Of a stretch of 64,000 nucleotides of DNA, positions 8,309 through 17,166 are shown one piece after another (position 1 is the stretch's first letter; every line of letters begins with the position of its first letter). The notes beneath the pieces are model-generated. The model had not been told where the DNA came from, did not search any database, and worked only from the letters and a program-made list of their open reading frames with translations. The position numbers and the translations under genes are program-made. The stretch lies in NCBI GenBank assembly GCA_965222935.1, contig CBDCVA010000002.1, forward strand, positions 186,001-250,000. The letters run 5' to 3'. This DNA comes from CBDCVA01 sp965222935 [NCBI: Candidatus Latescibacterota bacterium] (lineage in GTDB: Bacteria; Latescibacterota; CBDCVA01).

Positions 8309-9996
8309 ATGCCGCCGCGCCGCCAGTCCAGAGCGCTGCGCATCCGGGACCTGGCCGTCACCTACCCCGATGCACCCAAACCCGCTCTGGCTGGCGTGAA
8401 CCTGACACTGCCTTCGGAGCAGACCTGTCTCGTCGTTGGCGCGTCGGCCTCCGGCAAATCTACCCTCGTGTGCGTTGTAGCAGGCGTCACGCCCGAGTTG
8501 GTCCGCGCTCGCTGCGAGGGGGAGATCGAAGTCGCGGGAACGAGGGTCACGGGGCGCAGGCCGCGCGAGCTTGCGGCCTGGATCGGAACGGTCTTCCAGG
8601 ATTTCGAGCTTCAGTTCTTCTCCACGGCCGTGGATCTAGAGGTCGCTTTCGGACTGGAGAACCTCGGCGTGCCACGCCCCGAAATGCGAGAACGCGTGAG
8701 CTAGGCGCTGAACCTGGTGGGCCTCGGTGACCTCGGGGCGCGCGACCCAGCGGAGCTCTCGGGCGGCCAAAAGCAGCGGCTGGCCATCGCGACGGTCGTC
8801 GCCATGCGGCCGAAGCTTCTCATGCTCGATGCTCCCACGAGTGATCTCGACCCCGAGGGCCGTGAGCGGCTCCGAGCCCTGCGAAGCACCCTGGCGCGGT
8901 GGACCCTAGGCCTAGTGTGGACGAACACAGAGCTAGAAGACGCCGAAGCATTCGCCCGCATCGTGGTGCTCGAACGCGGCCGGGTCCGGCTCGAAGGTCC
9001 GCCGGAGGTCGTCTTACGCGACGTGCGGGCTCTTGATAACGCGGGTGTTAAGCCGCCGCCCCACGTGGTCGTATCCTCCCGACTCGGGGCTGGGGAGGAA
9101 CCACCCATGACCTACTGTGATGCGGTGGAGTGGCTTCGCTCGCGCACGCACCCGGTTCGCAGCCGGGGGCCGGAACGCCCTCCGGCTCAAGGGGGCGAGA
9201 GGGCCGTAGATATTGAGGCGCTAAAGTTCGGTTACGACCCCGGAACGCTGGTGCTGCGCGGCGTGGACCTCAAGATCGAGGTGGGCGAGTTCGTGGCGCT
9301 GCTCGGTCCCAACGGCGGAGGCAAAAGCACCCTGGCGATGCTGATCGCGGGCCTGTTGAACCTCGATGCCGGTCGGATCCGCGTCTTCAGCCGCGACGCC
9401 AGGGGCGGTCGCGCGCGCTGTTGGCACGCGAGGTGGGCTACGTCTTCCAGAACCCGGACCGCCAGATCTTCGCTGAGATCGTCGCCGAGGAGGTTGCCTT
9501 CGGGCCGCGCAACTTCGGCCTTGGGTCCGAAGCCGTGGATGAGAGCGTGCGTCGGGCGCTGGCAGCCTGCGGCCTCGCCGGGCGCGAGACGTCCGACCCC
9601 TTCAGTTTGACCAAAGGTGAGCGGCAGCGCGTGGCGGTGGCCTCGATCCTTGCCGCGGGGCCCCGCATCCTCATCCTGGACGAGCCGACCACCGGGCTCG
9701 ACCACACGGGCCAGTGCACGATGCTCGAGCTTCTGGCCGCGCTCAACCGCGAGGGACACACGATCATCATCGTCACTCACGCTCTCTGGTCGGCCGCTGC
9801 TCACGCTTCGCGATGCGTCACACTTGTGGATGGCGTCATCGTGCGCGACGCTCCGACGCGGGCCTTCTTCGCGGACGACGCGGGTCTCACAGAAGCCCGA
9901 TTGCGCGCTCCGGGAATCGTGCGGCTGGGCCTCGACGTCCTGGGGGCGCCGACGCTCACCGAGGACGAGTTCCTGGCCCTGGCCAGCATCCCCTGA
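8309..9996 (+). pseudogene. Fused double ABC ATPase of ECF transporter (EcfA1-EcfA2 type), nonsense + frameshift
   Basis: A tandem two-domain ATPase that would energise the ECF transporter. Domain 1: Walker A GASASGKST, Q-loop VFQDFELQFF, then an in-frame TAG at 8702-8704, after which the same frame continues with signature LSGGQKQR and Walker [13 protein letters not shown]. Domain 2: Walker [10 protein letters not shown]; the frame then moves by -1 near 9400-9410 (a short G run) to Q-loop VFQNPDRQ, a signature-like LTKGERQR, Walker B LILDEPTTGLD and the H-loop VTHALW. Every ABC motif is still recognisable but spread over three open segments, so the gene cannot make the full protein without recoding. 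Homology-based identity is certain; whether the lesions are biological or assembly errors is not. Confidence 0.85.
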
Positions 9997-10001
9997 GAGC
10001 C

Positions 10002-10698
10002 ATGCGCCTCTACGTGCCGCGCTCCGGGTTCGTCCATGGCCTGGCTCCCGCGACGAGGATCATCGGGCTACTTCTGGTCTTCGCGTGGGTCTTCGGAACA
10101 AGCGATCTTCGCGGCGTCCTCGCCATTCTTGCGGGCGCGGCCGCGATGACCTTGGGCTCGGGCGGTCGGCGCAACCTGCGGGCCGCGTTAGGGAACGGGA
10201 ACTCGATGATGTGGGCCCTCGGGCCACTGCGGTTCACGCGGGAGGGCACAGCCTACGGTGCGCTCGTGGCGCTGAGGCTCGCCGCGATGCTCATTGCGGG
10301 CATCGCCTTTCTGACCACGACCAGCGGTCTCGGCCTTTGCCTACGGTCTCCGTCAACTCCGTGTGCCCTATCGCCCGGCCTTCGCCCTAGCGACTGCCTT
10401 CCACCTCGTTCCGCTCCTGTTAGAGGCGGCCCGGACGACAACCCTGGCGCAGCGCTCCCGCGGCTTAGACTTGGAGAGCCTCCCGCCCTGGCAGCGGGTG
10501 CGCGCCTACGTGCCGCTTCTGGTGCCCGTCATCCTGTCCGCCGTGCGGGGAGTCAACCACCTCTCCATCGCTCTGGAGACCCGAGGCTTCGGCGCTTCGA
10601 GCGCGCGCACCTCCTACATCGAGGCGTCCGTCAAAGCTCGCGATGCGTGGGTACTAGCCGTTCTGACCGGGCTGGTGTTCGGAACGTTCGCTCTCTGA
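10002..10698 (+). pseudogene. ECF transporter transmembrane (T) subunit, frameshifted
   Basis: Starts at ATG 10002, five bases after the ATPase stop. The N-terminal half is membrane protein sequence (RIIGLLLVFAWVFG, GALVALRLAAMLIAGIAFL). After LTTTS, between about 10320 and 10333, the reading frame must shift by +1 to continue with AYGLRQLRVPYRPAFAL and later TLAQRSRGLDLES and LETRGFGAS, which match the two short Ala-Arg-Gly coupling motifs of EcfT proteins (here RSRG and TRGFG). The second segment ends at 10698, overlapping the convergent small metS-like gene. This is the fourth lesion in the three-gene ECF cluster. Confidence 0.8.
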
Positions 10699-10812
10699 GC
10701 CCGCTTCCTGCGGCTTATTTTTTCGGCGCAGAGCAATGGCGATGCATATCGCCAGTCCGCCGTACAGGACGAGGGCGCCGAAGATGAGCATCGCCCAAGC
10801 GGATCCTGACAT
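10654..10812 (-). CDS. MetS-like small subunit of NSS transporter
   Basis: A 52-aa protein with one hydrophobic segment (MLIFGALVLYGGLAICIAIA) followed by an Arg/Lys-rich tail. It starts 13 bases after the stop of the NSS transporter gene, with AAGGAG eight bases before its ATG, so it is probably co-translated. Small single-helix proteins in this position are known as MetS in the Corynebacterium MetPS methionine/alanine importer. The assignment rests on size, topology and position. Its 3' end overlaps the 3' end of the convergent ecfT pseudogene by 45 bases. Confidence 0.7.
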   Translation of the reverse strand: MSGSAWAMLIFGALVLYGGLAICIAIALRRKNKPQEAGSESERSEHQPGQNG

Positions 10813-10825
10813 CAGGTGCTCTCCT

Positions 10826-12328
10826 TTATTGCCTCTTCCCCCGCGCGCGGCCCAGGAGCACCGCGACAGCCAAGGAGACGAGGATGAGCAGCCATCCGCC
10901 GACGGCCGTTGCCCATCTGGGGTAGTCGCCGTACGGGGCTACGAGCCGCTCGATGGCGATGTCTAGGAGCGAGATGAGCAGTATGGCGGGCGTCACGTAA
11001 CGGATCATGACGTCCCACCAGCGTCCGATGCGGATCTCGGAGACCTGGTTGATATACTCGCGCAGCCGGCTAGCGCCGTACAGATGGCCCACCACGATGC
11101 ACGTGAAGAGTCCCACGAGCACCAGCCCAAAGTTCGTCACGAAGTGATCCACGATGTCCAACCAGTGGAGTCCTCCTCGCGTCGTGAAGATCACTCCGGC
11201 GGCGCAGGCAACTAGGCAGGTCAGTCGCACGAGCCGACGACGTCCCAGCCTCCACTTGTCCGTGATGCCGGCCACGATCGCCTCGACCATCGAGAAGGCC
11301 GAGTCGATGGCGAGCGTCAACAGCAAAATGAAGAAGATGACCGCGAAGACGGAAGCCAAGGGCAGCAAATTGATGGCGCTCGGGTACGCGACGAAGGCCA
11401 GGCCGGGTCCCGCGGCGATGACTTCGGAGACCGGAACGCCTTTCTGGGTCGCCAGATACCCGAGCGTCGGAAAGACCGCAAAGCCGGCGAGGAAGCTGAT
11501 CCCGCAGTTGGCGAAGGATGTGATGAAAGCGTTGTTGGCGACGTCGCGGTCGTCACCCAGGTAACTGGCGTAGGCGATGAGGATGCCGAAGGCCAGGCTC
11601 AGCGAGAAGAAGATCTGGCTGTACGCCGCCAGCCACACCTTTGCGTCCAAAAGCTTCGAGAAATCCGGGCGCAGGTAGAACTCTAGTCCTTCGACCGCTC
11701 CGGGCAACGTCAGCCCTCGGACGACCAGGATGACGATCAACGCGATCGGCACCGGCACCGTCCACTTGACCGCCGCACTGACCCCTGCCAGCCCACGAAC
11801 GATAATGAGATAGATGACAACCCATGCCGCGACCAGGCCGACCAGGATCTGCGGGCGGACACCGCCTAACGCTCCCGGACTACTGGAGACCTGCAGGAAC
11901 TCGTTGGCGAAGAAATTTCCCGGGTCGTCACCCCAGCCCAGGGTGAGGGCGTACCACAGATAATCGAAGCACCAGGCGATGACCACGCTGTAGTACGAGA
12001 CGACGAGGAAACCGACGACCAGCGCCCACCAGCCGACCCACTCCCATCCGCGATGGGCCTTGGCAAACGCCATCGGCGCTCCCTTCCGCATCCTCTGCCC
12101 CAGTCCGTACTCGAGAATCATGAGTGGCACGCCCGCCGTGAAGAACGCAACAAAATAGGGGATGAGAAACGCGCCGCCGCCGTTCTGGTAGACGATGTAG
12201 GGGAAGCGCCACAGGTTGCCCAGCCCGATGGCCGACCCGATGGCCGCCAGGACGAAGATGTGGCGGCTCGTCCACGCCTCGCGGGCCGGTTCACTCGCCG
12301 GGGCGGGGTTGGCGGACCCTGCGCTCAC
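10826..12328 (-). CDS. Sodium-dependent transporter of the NSS (SNF) family
   Basis: A 500-aa polytopic protein of the neurotransmitter:sodium symporter family (LeuT/MetP-like), importing an amino acid with Na+ across the inner membrane. Helix 1 carries AIGSAIGLGNLWRFPY, the canonical substrate/sodium site, and the following NGGGAFLIPY is also typical. The GTG at 12328 is preferred because GGAGG (12335-12339) lies six bases upstream; a GTG eight codons further 5' has no such site. The metS-like gene follows directly, which suggests methionine or a small neutral amino acid as substrate (inference). Confidence 0.92.
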   Translation of the reverse strand: MSAGSANPAPASEPAREAWTSRHIFVLAAIGSAIGLGNLWRFPYIVYQNGGGAFLIPYFVAFFTAGVPLMILEYGLGQRMRKGAPMAFAKAHRGWEWVGWWALVVGFLVVSYYSVVIAWCFDYLWYALTLGWGDDPGNFFANEFLQVSSSPGALGGVRPQILVGLVAAWVVIYLIIVRGLAGVSAAVKWTVPVPIALIVILVVRGLTLPGAVEGLEFYLRPDFSKLLDAKVWLAAYSQIFFSLSLAFGILIAYASYLGDDRDVANNAFITSFANCGISFLAGFAVFPTLGYLATQKGVPVSEVIAAGPGLAFVAYPSAINLLPLASVFAVIFFILLLTLAIDSAFSMVEAIVAGITDKWRLGRRRLVRLTCLVACAAGVIFTTRGGLHWLDIVDHFVTNFGLVLVGLFTCIVVGHLYGASRLREYINQVSEIRIGRWWDVMIRYVTPAILLISLLDIAIERLVAPYGDYPRWATAVGGWLLILVSLAVAVLLGRARGKRQ

Positions 12329-12413
12329 GCTTTTCCTCCGACCATGCGGCACGTTACAGGCCGCGGGGAGATGAGTGCGTTTCGGCCGATCCGATCCATC
12401 GGGTAATGGCCCC

Positions 12414-13127
12414 TCAGCGTTGCGCCTGACCCGTCATGGGCACAAATAGGACGGGAATCTCGTGTCGGGCGGAGACCCCTTCAGACGTCCGCGTCACAAC
12501 GATGAGGTTCTGCTCCTCGCGTCCGACGGGAAGGACCATCCGGCCGCCGATCACAAGCTGGTCCACCAGCGGCTGGGGGATGTGGTCGGGCGCGGCCGTC
12601 ACGATGATCGCGTCGAAGGGCGCTGCATCCGGCCAACCCTGATAACCATCACCCGTTCGCACCTTCACATTGCGCACCCCAAGGCGTGTCAGCGTGCCCA
12701 CCGCGCGCTCCGCCAACTCGGGAATCACCTCGATGGTGTAGACCGAATCGGCGATCTCGGCCAGGATGGCTGCCTGATAACCCGATCCAGTGCCTACCTC
12801 CAGCACCCGCGCTCCGGGCTGCAAGGCCACAAGCTCCGTCATCACCGCCACGATATAGGGCTGGGAGATCGTCTGCCCGTGGCCGATGGGCAGTGGATGG
12901 TCCGCGTATGCTTCATCGGCCAGAGAGACCGGTACGAACGCGTGGCGCAGCACGCTCCGCATCGCCTCAATCACGAGCGAATCCTGCACACCGCGCCGGA
13001 CAATCTGCTCAACGACCATGCGTTCGCGCGCCTGCACGAAATCTCTTGGGCTCGCACTCATGCAGCTCAGCACTGTGCTGACGGCAGTGGCGAGAGTGGC
13101 AGTGCGGACCCAACGCAAGAGCATCAC
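12414..13127 (-). CDS. pcm: Protein-L-isoaspartate O-methyltransferase with N-terminal export signal
   Basis: 237 aa. It methylates isoaspartyl residues in damaged proteins using SAM. GHGQTISQP at residues 82-90 and the SAM loop VLEVGTGSG at 108-116 are diagnostic. Unlike the classical cytosolic enzyme, it starts with positive residues and a hydrophobic run ending LSC at residue 22, which looks like a lipoprotein or secretory signal, so the enzyme may act in the periplasm. Such exported Pcm variants exist in other bacteria; SAM supply outside the cytoplasm is then an open question. The gene is divergent from the GT9 gene. Confidence 0.9.
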   Translation of the reverse strand: MMLLRWVRTATLATAVSTVLSCMSASPRDFVQARERMVVEQIVRRGVQDSLVIEAMRSVLRHAFVPVSLADEAYADHPLPIGHGQTISQPYIVAVMTELVALQPGARVLEVGTGSGYQAAILAEIADSVYTIEVIPELAERAVGTLTRLGVRNVKVRTGDGYQGWPDAAPFDAIIVTAAPDHIPQPLVDQLVIGGRMVLPVGREEQNLIVVTRTSEGVSARHEIPVLFVPMTGQAQR

Positions 13128-13271
13128 CCGATCAGTCGCCGCGTGCCCCTAAACGACGTCTCGTCCCGGCGTATCAGCTATTCGGCCCCCACGGCCTCGT
13201 CAGACATGCCGGCGAGGCCGAGAAGTCGAGTGCGGCATGAGGACCTCCTCCGCCTCGCGCAAGGCCTGCGC

Positions 13272-13300
13272 TTGCACTATCTTTCAACGCTCAATATAGA
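13272..13300 (+). promoter_or_regulatory. Possible sigma-70 promoter for the GT9 gene
   Basis: TTGCAC (13272-13277) and TATAGA (13295-13300) are separated by 17 bases and lie about 90 bases before the GTG of the GT9 gene, in the divergent region shared with pcm. The match to consensus is moderate. Confidence 0.35.
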
Positions 13301-13389
13301 CGTCTCCGCAGCGGGAGACAAGATGCGGTCGACCACGGGCTCGCTTGGCGCCCATGTCCGCGACGATTCATGAGGAGCGGAGGCTCGGC

Positions 13390-14445
13390 GTGAAGGAATC
13401 CATCTCCACGACGATGAGCGCGGCGCCGGCCCGCATCCTGGTCTTTCGCGGTGGCGCCATCGGTGACCTAGTGCTCACCATCCCGGCGCTCTTGGCGCTG
13501 CGCGAAGCCTTTCCCAGCGCGACCCTCAATTTGATCGGCTACCCCGAGCGCGCCGCCCTAGCTTCTGGTTCGGCAAAGGCCCGGGTCATCGGCTCACTGG
13601 ACGAAGCCGCCTTTGGTCCCCTGTTCGTCCGCGAGGGCACATTGCCTCCATCCCTGGTTCGGAGGCTCGCCGGCTATGATCTTGCGCTCACTTACTTCAT
13701 CGATGATGTCGCCGCGCGCAACCTACGGCGGCTAGGCATCGGACGGGTTCTGACAGGCGCGCCTCGACCCCCAGAAGGCGCCAAAGTCCATGCCGCCGAC
13801 TTCTTCCTTCAGCCTCTTGCCCCCCTAGGTATCCGCTCAGCACCGCCGCCTGACAGGCGACCTTCGCCCTGGGTCTTGCCCGATCCGGCCGATGAGGATG
13901 CCGCCAGAGCGTGGCTATCGGCCCGTGGTCTTGCTTCCGGGCGCCCCGCGCCGCTCGTCGTCCATCCAGGCAGCGGCAGCCTCGCCAAATGCTGGCCCTC
14001 CGAGCGCTTTGCAACTGTCCTTGGGGCCTTGGGAGACGAGACGGGCGCACCCGTCGTGGTGCTCGGCGGACCCGCCGACGGATCGAAGCCGGAAGCGGTC
14101 GCCGACCATCTCCGGTCGTCAAAAACCATCGTGGCGAAAGATCTTGCGCTGGGCGTCGTCGCGGCCATCCTCCGTATCGCGCGCCTGTACCTGGGCAATG
14201 ATTCGGGAATTTCTCACCTGGCCGCCGCGGTCGGCGCGCCAACGGTCGCCCTCTTCGGGCCGACCGACCCGAGAGTCTGGGCGCCGCGAGGGCAACACGT
14301 CGCGGTCGTGCAGAGCAGGGGAAGGGGCTCTGGGGCAACCATCCCGGGCGAGCTCGATCCCTCGCTCCTGACGATCAGCCCGGAGCGGGTGCTGACCGTA
14401 GCGCGCCGGCAGCTTGCGGAGAGTGGCCCCACGTCTGTCGCTTAA
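13390..14445 (+). CDS. Glycosyltransferase family 9 (heptosyltransferase-like)
   Basis: 351 aa, GT-B fold. ILVFRGGAIGDLVLTIPAL at the N-terminus and HPGSGSLAKCWP, NDSGISHLAAAVG and ALFGPTDP in the C-terminal half are the GT9 signature blocks shared with WaaC/WaaF. It probably adds a heptose or a similar sugar to the LPS inner core. The GTG at 13390 is chosen for its GGAGG (13379-13383, spacing 6); upstream in-frame ATG/TTG codons lack such a site. The heptose-activating rfaE2 gene lies 5 kb away and supports the ADP-heptose link. Confidence 0.88.
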   Translation: MKESISTTMSAAPARILVFRGGAIGDLVLTIPALLALREAFPSATLNLIGYPERAALASGSAKARVIGSLDEAAFGPLFVREGTLPPSLVRRLAGYDLALTYFIDDVAARNLRRLGIGRVLTGAPRPPEGAKVHAADFFLQPLAPLGIRSAPPPDRRPSPWVLPDPADEDAARAWLSARGLASGRPAPLVVHPGSGSLAKCWPSERFATVLGALGDETGAPVVVLGGPADGSKPEAVADHLRSSKTIVAKDLALGVVAAILRIARLYLGNDSGISHLAAAVGAPTVALFGPTDPRVWAPRGQHVAVVQSRGRGSGATIPGELDPSLLTISPERVLTVARRQLAESGPTSVA

Positions 14446-14483
14446 AGGACCTCCGCGGGACACTTTCCGGGGGTCGCCCTTAG

Positions 14484-14663
14484 CGCCAGAGCAGGTGCAA
14501 AACCCCGCTCGGCCGGTGGCGTCGGGAAAGGGAACCTCACCCACACGGTGGGTGCCGTCCCGGATGGCTCCGCAGTCCTCGGGTTCGCCGAGGCGTCGCG
14601 TTCCCACCCGGAGGCCAGCTCCCCGTTAACTTGTAGTTCCTCTATACCGTCGGCCACCGACGG
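14484..14663. ncRNA. Candidate structured RNA (unassigned family)
   Basis: The gap between the convergent GT9 and accC genes is rich in exact complementary arms. CGCCA (14484-14488) pairs with TGGCG (14517-14521). GGGAAC (14530-14535) pairs with GTTCCC (14600-14605) and encloses two hairpins, CACCCAC-ACG-GTGGGTG (14538-14554) and CCTCGG-GTTCG-CCGAGG (14577-14593), a three-way-junction layout. A further hairpin CCGTCGG-CCA-CCGACGG is at 14647-14663. I could not match it to RNase P, tmRNA, 6S, SRP or a known riboswitch. Strand is undecided, and no poly-U tract follows the last hairpin closely, so it does not look like a simple terminator. Confidence 0.4.
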
Positions 14664-14740
14664 ATAAGCGGGGCTGCACGTTCAATGTAAAGCGGGTAGA
14701 AATGCCTGACAAGGGAAGAATTGCAGGGGGGCAGGCTATC

Positions 14741-16111
14741 TCAGAAGGCACCTTCGGCGGTCAGCGCGTTCTCGTTCAGGAACCGCGCGACGGAGCCCGT
14801 GTCGTACTCGCCACGGCGGAAGCCGGGATCGTCCATCACCGCGCGGCAGAAGGGGGCGGTCGTCGGGATGCCTTCGATGACCAGTTCATCGAGCGCGCGG
14901 GCCATGCGTGCGATGGCCTCCTCGCGCGTCTTACCATGCGCGATGACCTTGGCAAGGAGGGAATCATAGTACGGCGGCACCGTGTAGTCGCCGTAGATGT
15001 GGGTGTCCACGCGGAGGCCAGGCCCTCCCGGCATATGGAACGTAGTCACTCGTCCCGCACGGGGCGCGAAGCCGTCTCTGGCGTCCTCCGCGTTGACGCG
15101 ACACTCGATCGCATGGCCCCGAAACTGGAGAGTGTCTTTCGTCCAACTCATCCGTTCGCCGGCCGCCAGGCGGATCTGCTCCTTGACCAGGTCCAGGCCC
15201 ATCACCGCTTCGGTGACAGGATGTTCGACCTGGATGCGCGTGTTCATCTCCAGGAAGTAGAACTCCCCCGAGCTATCCAGCAGAAACTCGACGGTGCCAG
15301 CGCTCTGATACCCAGCCTTCTTCGCCCCCTGGACGGCTTCCGTCCCCAGCCGCTCGCGCAGAGCCGCGTCCACACACGGGGAGGGGCACTCTTCGATGAG
15401 CTTCTGGTGCCGTCTCTGGATGGAGCACTCCCGCTCCCCTAAATGCCGGACCTCGCCGTGGTTGTCGGCCAAGACCTGCACCTCGATGTGGCGCGGGCGG
15501 TCCAGGGCTTTCTCGATGTAGACCTCCGGTGAGCCGAAGGCCGCCTGCGCCTCGGCGCGGGCCATGTTAAATGCCGCCTGGAGCTCCGTCTGGCTCTCGA
15601 CCAGCCGCATCCCACGGCCGCCGCCGCCAGCGCAGGCTTTGATCATCACGGGCATACCGATGGCCTCCGCCAGCTTCTGCGCCTCGCCGACATCCTCCAC
15701 GGGACCCTCGGAGCCGGAGATGACCGGCACCCCGGCAGCGAGCATCTGCTGGCGCGCCTGGGCTTTGTCGCCCATCAGCCGGATCACTTCGGGCGGTGGC
15801 CCAATGAAGACAATCCCGCACGACTCGCACACCTCCGCAAAGTGCGCGTCCTCGGCCAGGAAGCCGTAGCCGGGGTGGATGGCTTCGGCGCCGGTGACCT
15901 CGGCGGCGCTGATGATCCGTGGGATGTTCAGGTAGCTTTCCGCGTTTGCCGCTGGCCCGATGCACACGTCTTCGTCGGCGAGCCGAATGTGCAAGCTGAA
16001 GGTGTCCGCCTGGGAGTGAACCGCCACGGTCTCGATGCCCAGTTCCTTGCAGGCTCGGATGACGCGCAATGCGATTTCCCCGCGGTTGGCGACCAGGATC
16101 TTGCGGAACAT
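14741..16111 (-). CDS. accC: Acetyl-CoA carboxylase, biotin carboxylase subunit
   Basis: 456 aa, the usual length. It carboxylates the biotin on AccB using ATP and bicarbonate, the first step of fatty acid synthesis. The N-terminal [16 protein letters not shown], the glycine-rich loop [10 protein letters not shown] of the ATP-grasp domain and [14 protein letters not shown] with the catalytic residues are all present. The gene sits five bases after accB and ends the efp-accB-accC unit. The 3' neighbour is the structured intergenic region shared with the GT9 gene. Confidence 0.97.
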   Translation of the reverse strand: MFRKILVANRGEIALRVIRACKELGIETVAVHSQADTFSLHIRLADEDVCIGPAANAESYLNIPRIISAAEVTGAEAIHPGYGFLAEDAHFAEVCESCGIVFIGPPPEVIRLMGDKAQARQQMLAAGVPVISGSEGPVEDVGEAQKLAEAIGMPVMIKACAGGGGRGMRLVESQTELQAAFNMARAEAQAAFGSPEVYIEKALDRPRHIEVQVLADNHGEVRHLGERECSIQRRHQKLIEECPSPCVDAALRERLGTEAVQGAKKAGYQSAGTVEFLLDSSGEFYFLEMNTRIQVEHPVTEAVMGLDLVKEQIRLAAGERMSWTKDTLQFRGHAIECRVNAEDARDGFAPRAGRVTTFHMPGGPGLRVDTHIYGDYTVPPYYDSLLAKVIAHGKTREEAIARMARALDELVIEGIPTTAPFCRAVMDDPGFRRGEYDTGSVARFLNENALTAEGAF

Positions 16112-16116
16112 CGTGG

Positions 16117-16569
<453 letters not shown>

Positions 16570-16585
16570 CTGAGTGCTCGTCGCG

Positions 16586-17155
16586 TCAGGAGGCGCGTTC
16601 TATGTAGGTGCCGGTCCTCGTATCGATCTTTAGGCGGTCGCCTGTGTTGATGAACAGGGGAACCTGGACCATGACCCCTGTCTCCAACGTCGCAGGCTTG
16701 CTCCCGCCGGTCGCCGTGTCCCCGCGGATGCCCGGATCAGTCTCGGTTACGCTCAGTTCGACGAAGAAGGGCACGTCGATCCCAAAGGGTTGCCCGTCCT
16801 CCTGCATCAGTGCCGAGACCGTTTCGCCCTCCTTGAGGAACTCGATGCCGCCGCCGACGGTCGCTTCGGTCAGAGTATATTGATCATAAGTCTCCATGTC
16901 CATGAAGTGCAAGAGGTCGTCTGAGCGATAGAGGTACTGCATGGACCGGCGCTCAAGGCGTACCTCCTCGACCCGTTCGCCAGCGCGGAACCTCTTGTCG
17001 GTCACGGCACCCGATTTCAGGTTTTTGAGTTTGGTGCGCACGAAGGCCCCGCCCTTGCCGGGCTTGACGTGCTGGAACTCGATAAGGGTGAAAAGGTTAT
17101 CGCTCTGCTTGAGAGTCATGCCGTTGCGGAAATCCGCTGTGGTGATGCTCGCCAC
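16586..17155 (-). CDS. efp: Elongation factor P
   Basis: 189 aa with the three EF-P beta-barrel domains; it relieves ribosome stalling at polyproline. The domain I tip loop reads KPGKGGAF with Lys34, the position that EpmA lysylates in E. coli. Whether it is modified here is unknown, since no epmA/B is in the window. The GTG at 17155 is selected because GGAGG lies five bases upstream, giving the usual short N-terminus [11 protein letters not shown]; a TTG five codons earlier is open but adds atypical residues. The Shine-Dalgarno sequence lies at the end of pepQ, indicating coupling. Confidence 0.95.
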   Translation of the reverse strand: MASITTADFRNGMTLKQSDNLFTLIEFQHVKPGKGGAFVRTKLKNLKSGAVTDKRFRAGERVEEVRLERRSMQYLYRSDDLLHFMDMETYDQYTLTEATVGGGIEFLKEGETVSALMQEDGQPFGIDVPFFVELSVTETDPGIRGDTATGGSKPATLETGVMVQVPLFINTGDRLKIDTRTGTYIERAS

Positions 17156-17166
17156 CCATGCCTCCG

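Noticed and set aside
14442-14657. 71-codon minus-strand open frame in the structured gap
   Set aside because: No ribosome-binding site, low-complexity Pro/Ala/Arg-rich peptide, no known domain; the pairing arms explain the sequence better.
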